Positions 59,281-64,000 of a stretch of DNA of 64,000 bases are shown piece after piece; position 1 is the stretch's first letter, and every line of letters begins with the position of its first letter. The notes below the pieces were generated by a model. It did no database searches. It saw only the letters and a program-made list of their open reading frames with translations, and was not told the origin of the DNA. Both the position numbers and the translations under genes were made by a program. Source of the DNA: an uncultured Eubacteriales bacterium (GTDB taxonomy: Bacteria > Bacillota > Clostridia > Lachnospirales > Lachnospiraceae). The stretch spans positions 1 to 64,000 of the forward strand of contig ONLK01000017.1 in assembly GCA_900318615.1 (NCBI GenBank). The letters are read 5' to 3'.

Positions 59281-59453
59281 TGTCCGCGCAGGTTCTGTCC
59301 GGGAAGGTTCTGTCCGGGAAGGTTCTGTCTAAGTTAAAAGGCACACTCTGTCAATCATATGCGAAGGTTCTGTCCGGGAAGGTTCTGTCCGCGCAGATTC
59401 TGTCCGCACAGGTTCTGTCCGGGAAGATTCTGTCCGCGCAGGTTCTGTTCACG
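59281..59453. repeat. 15-base minisatellite, two blocks
   Basis: Tandem copies of a 15-base unit AGGTTCTGTCCGGGA, with variants in the last four bases (CGCG or CACA), fill 59281-59332 (about three copies) and 59362-59453 (six copies). A 30-base interruption with TAAGTTAAAAGG lies between. It is between thrS and the 35-residue gene. The copies translate as pentapeptides in one frame, but no start or ribosome site supports a gene. Confidence 0.9.
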
Positions 59454-59461
59454 TAAAGCAT

Positions 59462-59497
59462 GCCCGGAAGATGCCGCACTGGCGATATCTTCCGGGC
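59462..59497 (-). terminator. Probable terminator of thrS
   Basis: GCCCGGAAGAT pairs with ATCTTCCGGGC around a 14-base loop. On the minus strand it is followed by ATGCTTTACG, so the T-run is poor. It lies about 30 bases after the stop of thrS. Confidence 0.55.
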
Positions 59498-59526
59498 AGT
59501 ATGTTCAAAAATTTCCCCGATTGATC

Positions 59527-61314
59527 TTACGTAAGCTCTACGGAAAAGTCTGTGGTCAGCTCCAGGGAATGTTCCTCATTCATCTGATCGCAGATGTCCA
59601 GGAAAACATCCAGCGGTACATCATGGATACTCTTGTTCGAGCCGCGGACGGTAACGGATACCGTGTTTTCAGCTGCTTCCTTGTCTCCGACAACCAGAAT
59701 GTACGGATCATGCATATTGTGGAAGCGCCTGATCTTCAGCTTCATGTTGACATCTTCGTAATTGGCTTCCACACGGATTCTGTTCTTGCGCAGAAGATCA
59801 ACAACCTTCTTTGCATACTCATTATGTTCCGGACGGATCGGAACCACCGCTACCTGATACGGACTTGCCCAGAACGGGAAGCTTCCCTTGAAGTTTTCGA
59901 TCATGATACCTATGAAGCGCTCCATGGATCCGAAGATGGCACGGTGAATCATGACCGGCTGCTTCAATGTTCCGTCCTTTGCGGTGTACTTCATGTTGAA
60001 GTTCAGCGGCAGCTGGAAGTCAAGCTGGATCGTGCCCATCTGCCATTCTCTTCCCAGTGCGTCCTTCATCTTCAGGTCAATCTTCGGGCCGTAGAAAGCA
60101 CCGTCGCCTTCATTGACCTCAAAGTTTCCTTCCCCGTATTTCTCGAGCAGAATTGCCTTCAGGTCAGATTCCGCCTTGTTCCACACGTTGATATCACCCA
60201 TGTAATCATCCGGGCGGGTAGAAAGCTCCGCCTTGTACGTAAGGCCGAAGGTTCCGTAAATCTGAGTCGCAATATCCATGATATCGGAAATTTCGGATGC
60301 GATCTGATCTTCGGAAACAAGAATATGCGCATCATCCTGACGGAACTGCTGTACACGGAACAGACCGTTCAGCTCGCCGGATTTCTCCTTGCGGTGAATA
60401 ACATCGACCTGTGCAATGCGGAACGGCAGATCCTTGTAGGATCTCGGCTGGTTCATGAATACCTTGATGGCATTCGGGCAGTTCATCGGCTTCAGAGCAT
60501 AAGTATCACTTCCGTCCTCTGCCTCGCCTTTCAGAACAAACATGCCATCCTGATAGTGAGCCCAGTGACCGGATGTAACCCACAGCTCCTTTTTGGAAAG
60601 AACCGGACCGGAAATTTCCTGATAGCCGTGCTCCTCATGAATCCCTCTCCAGAATTCAAGCAGCGCATTGAAAAGCTTCCAGCCTCTCGGCAGCCAGTAC
60701 GGCATTCCGGGAGCCGTGGAATCGAACATGAAAAGTTCCTGCTGCGGGCCGATCTTCTTGTGATCTCGCTCCTGTGCTTCCTTAATCATGTCCAGATGCT
60801 CCTTCAGTTCCTGTTTGGTCGGGAATGCATAAACATAAATACGCTGCAGCATATCTCTGTGCTCGTCTCCGCGCCAGTAAGCGCCGGATACGGATTTAAT
60901 CTGGAAGGCAGCGCTTAAAAGTTCCTGCGAATTATCAACGTGAGGTCCGCGGCACAGATCTACATAGTCATCTCCGGTATAGTAAATGGTGATCGTCTCG
61001 TCTTCCGGCATATCGCTGATTAATTCTGTTTTGAATTTCTGATCCTTAAAGATTTTGAGAGCTTCCTCCCTGGAAACCTCCGCTCTTGTCCAGGGCTCTT
61101 TTCTCTTCATGATTTCCCGCATCTTGTTTTCGATGGCCGGAAAATCTTTCTCCGTCAGCGTTCTCGGGAGTGTAAAATCGTAATAAAATCCGTCCTCAAT
61201 CTGCGGTCCGATTGCATACTGAACATTTTCTTTTCCGAAAATCTCAATCACAGCCTTTGCAAGAATGTGTGAAAGAGAATGACGGTAAACCTTGAGCCAC
61301 TCTTCTTTTTCCAT
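59527..61314 (-). CDS. thrS: Threonine-tRNA ligase lacking the TGS domain
   Basis: ThrRS charges tRNA-Thr. The 595-residue protein starts directly with the editing domain (RHSLSHILAKAV), with the editing histidines and CRGPH near residue 118. It is followed by the class II catalytic core (MNCPNAIKVF zinc cysteine, FRQDDAHI, MIHRAIFGS) and the anticodon-binding domain. The N-terminal TGS domain of about 60 residues in most bacterial ThrRS is absent. AAGGAG precedes the ATG. A T-box leader controls it. Confidence 0.95.
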   Translation of the reverse strand: MEKEEWLKVYRHSLSHILAKAVIEIFGKENVQYAIGPQIEDGFYYDFTLPRTLTEKDFPAIENKMREIMKRKEPWTRAEVSREEALKIFKDQKFKTELISDMPEDETITIYYTGDDYVDLCRGPHVDNSQELLSAAFQIKSVSGAYWRGDEHRDMLQRIYVYAFPTKQELKEHLDMIKEAQERDHKKIGPQQELFMFDSTAPGMPYWLPRGWKLFNALLEFWRGIHEEHGYQEISGPVLSKKELWVTSGHWAHYQDGMFVLKGEAEDGSDTYALKPMNCPNAIKVFMNQPRSYKDLPFRIAQVDVIHRKEKSGELNGLFRVQQFRQDDAHILVSEDQIASEISDIMDIATQIYGTFGLTYKAELSTRPDDYMGDINVWNKAESDLKAILLEKYGEGNFEVNEGDGAFYGPKIDLKMKDALGREWQMGTIQLDFQLPLNFNMKYTAKDGTLKQPVMIHRAIFGSMERFIGIMIENFKGSFPFWASPYQVAVVPIRPEHNEYAKKVVDLLRKNRIRVEANYEDVNMKLKIRRFHNMHDPYILVVGDKEAAENTVSVTVRGSNKSIHDVPLDVFLDICDQMNEEHSLELTTDFSVELT

Positions 61315-61380
61315 TGTAAAATCTCCTTTCCTGGATCCTCCGGTGTCTGTTTCCGGGCCGTCTTCCTTTATGTGTGTAAG

Positions 61381-61640
61381 AAAAATACCCTTACACTACA
61401 TATAATGTAATGTAAGGGCATTCATTATCTGACGCGTTTCCACCTTACTTCGCCATTAAAAAACGGCATCTCATTCTGACGTAACGGGGTCGTCCGTACC
61501 GGATTAGGGTCTCTCCGAGATGGTCTTCAAACAGATCCGCATGGAATGCTCTCAGCCACGGCATCCCTCTCTGTCTGCTTTCCTCTGTCCTACTCTTCTC
61601 TTCATCGATTTAAAATCTGTGACGTGCTCTTTTCAGGCAC
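61381..61640 (-). ncRNA. T-box leader of thrS
   Basis: On the minus strand the conserved AAGGTGGAAACGCG (61433-61446) is the T-box sequence. It is followed by CCCTTACA-type arms forming a terminator hairpin (61381-61419) with TATTTTTC. A stem I with GAAGAGTAGG-like motif starts near 61600, and TTTGAAGACCATCTC contains ACC at 61522-61524, a candidate Thr specifier. Uncharged tRNA-Thr would stabilise the antiterminator. The specifier choice is inferred. Confidence 0.85.
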
Positions 61641-61646
61641 GCACTG

Positions 61647-61674
61647 ATTATATCACATTGTTTTCAGTTTTCAA
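61647..61674 (-). promoter_or_regulatory. Promoter of the thrS T-box transcript
   Basis: TTGAAA (61669-61674) and TATAAT (61647-61652) are 16 bases apart on the minus strand, just before the leader. Confidence 0.7.
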
Positions 61675-61684
61675 CCTTGTTCTC

Positions 61685-64000
61685 TCAGTTTTCTGTTCCG
61701 TTTTTTTTCACGGTGTACCCGGCCCTGACGGCTTCTTTCTCAAGTTCGTCCAGAATTTCTTTTGTAAGGCCTGAATCCGTGAAGTTATGTTTCTTCTTGA
61801 AATCCTCAAGTGCCTCGCGGGACTTCCGGCCGGTAAGGCCATCCACATCGCCGATATCGTAGCCAAGCTGTTTCAGTTCTTCCTGAACGGTTCTGTATGT
61901 TTCTGAGTCCGTGTAGCCCAGCGAATAAAGCAGCTCATCGTCAATATCACTGCCTCCCTTCAGTCCCCTGGCGCTTCGATAATCAGCAATTGCACTTCTG
62001 GTTGCATCGTCAGGCTCACCGGTTTTTTCTACGGAATAATTATTGTTTCTAAGCAGTGCCTGAACGCTCAGCACCGTATCGTGATCCTCGTAAGTTTTCG
62101 CAGGACTGCCTTCCGTTTCCGTTTCAGAGGATGCTTCGTTCACCGGTGCTGTCCCGGTTTCTGCAGTTTCTGCTGATTCGGTTTCTTTTGCTGTTTCGTT
62201 TTCTGCTGCTGTTTCGGTTTCAGCGGTTTCTGTTTCTCCCGGCTCGTAGCCCTTCTTTACGGCTTCCTCCTTCAGCCTGTCCAGCAGTTCCTCCGTTATG
62301 CCGTCCGATGTGATTCCCTGTTTTGACTTAAAATCAGCAATCGCCTCCCGTGACTTTCTCCCGGTCAGGCCGTCAATCTCACCTACATCATAGCCCAGTG
62401 CCTGAAGCTGCGCCTGAACAGCCTTGTAGGTTTCAGAATCCGTTGTACCCAGGGAATACAGCAGCTCATTATCAATCTGCGTTCCCGCGCTCAGTCCCTT
62501 CGCTTCCCGATACTTCGCAATAGCATCCTGCGTAGCCTCATCAGTTTTTCCGTTCTTATCCAGCGTATAGCCTGCATTGCTCAAAAGAGCCTGAACACTG
62601 AGAACCGTACTGTAATCTTCATATGTTTCCGAAGGCTGTGAAGCGGCTGCCTCCGTCTCACTTTCGGCGGCTGTACTTTCCGTCGGAGTCCTGTTTTCGG
62701 CAGCTGCAGTTTCCGACGGAGTCCCGCTTTCGGCAGCTGCAGTTTCCGACGGAGTCCCGCTTTCGGCAGCTGTACTTTCCGTCGGAGTCCTGTTTTCGGC
62801 AGCTGCAGTTTCCGACGGAGTCCCGCTTTCATCTGCTGCGGTTTCTGTCCCGCTCTGCGGAAGTGTTTCGGCCGATGTTCCGAGATTGTCCGTTATCTCT
62901 TTTACCGCCTTATTTTCTGTGTCTATCGTATAGGTCTGGTCCGAAAGCAGAGTGCCATCCTCACCGGAAACCTTCAGTCGAAGCGTAAGCTTATCAACGG
63001 CTGAAACTCCGTTCGAAGATAACTTGTTTCCATCTTCGAGCAATTCCGTGACGACCCTGGATCCGGCCGGAAGTTCCTTCGTCCATTCCGGGTTTGTCTG
63101 ATAATCATTAAAGGCTATCTCATCACAGGAAAAGCGCAGCTTTTCCTCACTGTTATTGGAAAGATAAAGATCAATCGAATAATATCCTTCGCTGATCTGA
63201 TTTTCCAGATCCGTGATAATAAAGGTGTATCCCACTTTATCGGACAGGCTGATCCCTGCCGGTTCGGACTCAACCTCTGTATCTGCGGATGCTGCGGCAT
63301 CTGTTACGCTATTTGCACTCTCCGTTTCGGCTGCCGCATTTTCCGCCGGAAGGGCTGTCGTTTCGGCTGCCGCATTTTCCGCCGGAAGGGCTGCGGTTTC
63401 AGAAACTGCCTCTGTTTCGGTAATCTCCGGAAGCACGGATGCGTTAAACTGTTCCCACTGTGTGAAGGAGCCCGGCGCGGATGGAACCGCCTTCCAAAGT
63501 CTCAGATTAAAATCAATTTTGGAGACATCCCCCGTATCGTTTACGCTGTCCAGTGTGAAAAAGGATATCGTCGAATAGGCGGCGGTATCCGGAAGGATCG
63601 CCTGAGACCAGTCCGGTTCCACAGAATAGTCACCGATGAGAACATCCGAAAGATCAAACATGCATAGGCTGTCCGTATGATTTTCCATATATACGTTCAT
63701 GAACGGAAAACCACTGCTGTCCTCCCCGTAGGAAAGGATTTCAAAAATGACATCATCATTGTAGGCAATGACATCCTTTGCCTCCGGTGTCTGGGTTTGC
63801 GGAATTTCCTTCCCGCTTACATCCAGTTCATAGGGCTGATATACCGCTATGCTGCTGGTCTGATCGGAGGAGGAAGACAGTATTCCCAGTGTAAAACGGA
63901 TAGAGGCAGTATCCTCCATCTTCGCATTCTTCAGACTTTCCTTCGTCCAGACGGCCTGCTGATCGGCCGCACCTCCGGCTTCCACCGTCCAGGAAGGATT
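61685..64000 (-). CDS. Protein with peptidoglycan-binding-like repeats (partial)
   Basis: The frame is open to the right edge (minus-strand 5' end missing), with at least 770 residues. The visible N-terminal part looks like beta-rich extracellular repeats with an IDLYLSNNSEEKLRF-type pattern, then low-complexity blocks (TALPAENAAAE and SGTPSETAAAE repeats). The C-terminal third has two pairs of peptidoglycan-binding-like units (VQALLSNAGY, VQAQLQALGYDVGEIDGLTGRKSREAI and their counterparts). It is probably a cell-envelope protein. Confidence 0.7.
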   Translation of the reverse strand, partial: NPSWTVEAGGAADQQAVWTKESLKNAKMEDTASIRFTLGILSSSSDQTSSIAVYQPYELDVSGKEIPQTQTPEAKDVIAYNDDVIFEILSYGEDSSGFPFMNVYMENHTDSLCMFDLSDVLIGDYSVEPDWSQAILPDTAAYSTISFFTLDSVNDTGDVSKIDFNLRLWKAVPSAPGSFTQWEQFNASVLPEITETEAVSETAALPAENAAAETTALPAENAAAETESANSVTDAAASADTEVESEPAGISLSDKVGYTFIITDLENQISEGYYSIDLYLSNNSEEKLRFSCDEIAFNDYQTNPEWTKELPAGSRVVTELLEDGNKLSSNGVSAVDKLTLRLKVSGEDGTLLSDQTYTIDTENKAVKEITDNLGTSAETLPQSGTETAADESGTPSETAAAENRTPTESTAAESGTPSETAAAESGTPSETAAAENRTPTESTAAESETEAAASQPSETYEDYSTVLSVQALLSNAGYTLDKNGKTDEATQDAIAKYREAKGLSAGTQIDNELLYSLGTTDSETYKAVQAQLQALGYDVGEIDGLTGRKSREAIADFKSKQGITSDGITEELLDRLKEEAVKKGYEPGETETAETETAAENETAKETESAETAETGTAPVNEASSETETEGSPAKTYEDHDTVLSVQALLRNNNYSVEKTGEPDDATRSAIADYRSARGLKGGSDIDDELLYSLGYTDSETYRTVQEELKQLGYDIGDVDGLTGRKSREALEDFKKKHNFTDSGLTKEILDELEKEAVRAGYTVKKNGTEN

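Noticed and set aside
59281..59453. Possible CRISPR array
   Set aside because: Units are only 15 bases, directly tandem, and without spacers; this is a minisatellite. No cas genes are in the window.
59359..60918. Plus-strand frame of 519 residues opposite thrS
   Set aside because: It begins in the minisatellite, has no ribosome binding site, and covers the conserved thrS coding sequence on the other strand; it is a shadow.
62640..62830. Possible CRISPR-like repeats on the right
   Set aside because: They are in-frame coding repeats for SGTPSETAAAE-type linkers.

Overview
The window comes from a Gram-positive (Bacillota) chromosome, most likely a member of the Clostridia and plausibly Lachnospiraceae. 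This assignment is inferred from several signs: strong AGGAGG-type ribosome binding sites, a T-box leader on thrS, an L10-type leader on rplJ, a CIRCE-like site at ftsH, a lipoteichoic-acid-synthase-like sulfatase, and the str/S10/rpoBC gene order. Base composition is moderate and gene density is high. Most housekeeping genes are on the minus strand.

Reading leftwards along the minus strand, the translation and transcription core runs rpmG-secE-nusG-rplK-rplA (38.6-36.4 kb), rplJ-rplL (36.1-35.1), rpoB-rpoC (34.9-27.0), a VanZ-family gene (26.8-25.7), rpsL-rpsG-fusA-tuf (25.6-21.0), and rpsJ-rplC-rplD-rplW-rplB-rpsS (3.5-0.3). Good sigma-A promoters can be read in front of rpmG, rplJ, rpoB, rpsL and rpsJ, and terminators follow rplL, rpoC and tuf. 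Two departures from the usual layout stand out. About 17 kb of unrelated genes separates tuf from rpsJ. The S10 cluster is also interrupted after rpsS by at least 300 bases of non-coding, repeat-like DNA.

The 17-kb block (3.9-20.7 kb) holds a GNAT acetyltransferase, an fprA-fliB-HAD phosphatase-methyltransferase operon, a YfcE-type phosphoesterase with a small alpha/beta hydrolase, a PAP2 phosphatase, a CocE-type hydrolase and a membrane-anchored SDR. It also holds the most interesting cassette in the window: a TerB_N protein with an MmcQ/YjbR-like N-terminus, a separately framed TerB_C end, a BrxD-like P-loop ATPase and an Lhr/BrxHI-like helicase. This looks like a DNA-processing or defence module related to accessory parts of BREX, but without BREX core genes. 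The TerB_C domain is split by an apparent frameshift inside a repeat.

The right half (38.7-64 kb) holds proA, a copper operon (csoR and a copA carrying a CopZ-like tail), trxA, a cytidylate-kinase-like gene, ftsH, a NifX-like protein, a tRNA-Ala(CGC), an ArsB/NhaD-type permease and a PrsW protease. These are followed by an operon of an exported NEW3-domain protein with an ABC-2 transporter, an MMPL transporter, an LTA-synthase-like protein, a macro-NADAR fusion with a 35-residue gene beside it, a ThrRS that lacks the TGS domain, and a peptidoglycan-binding-repeat protein that runs off the right edge. A 122-base structured repeat occurs twice in inverted orientation, at 13.0 and 44.7 kb, and a 15-base minisatellite lies between thrS and the macro-NADAR genes.
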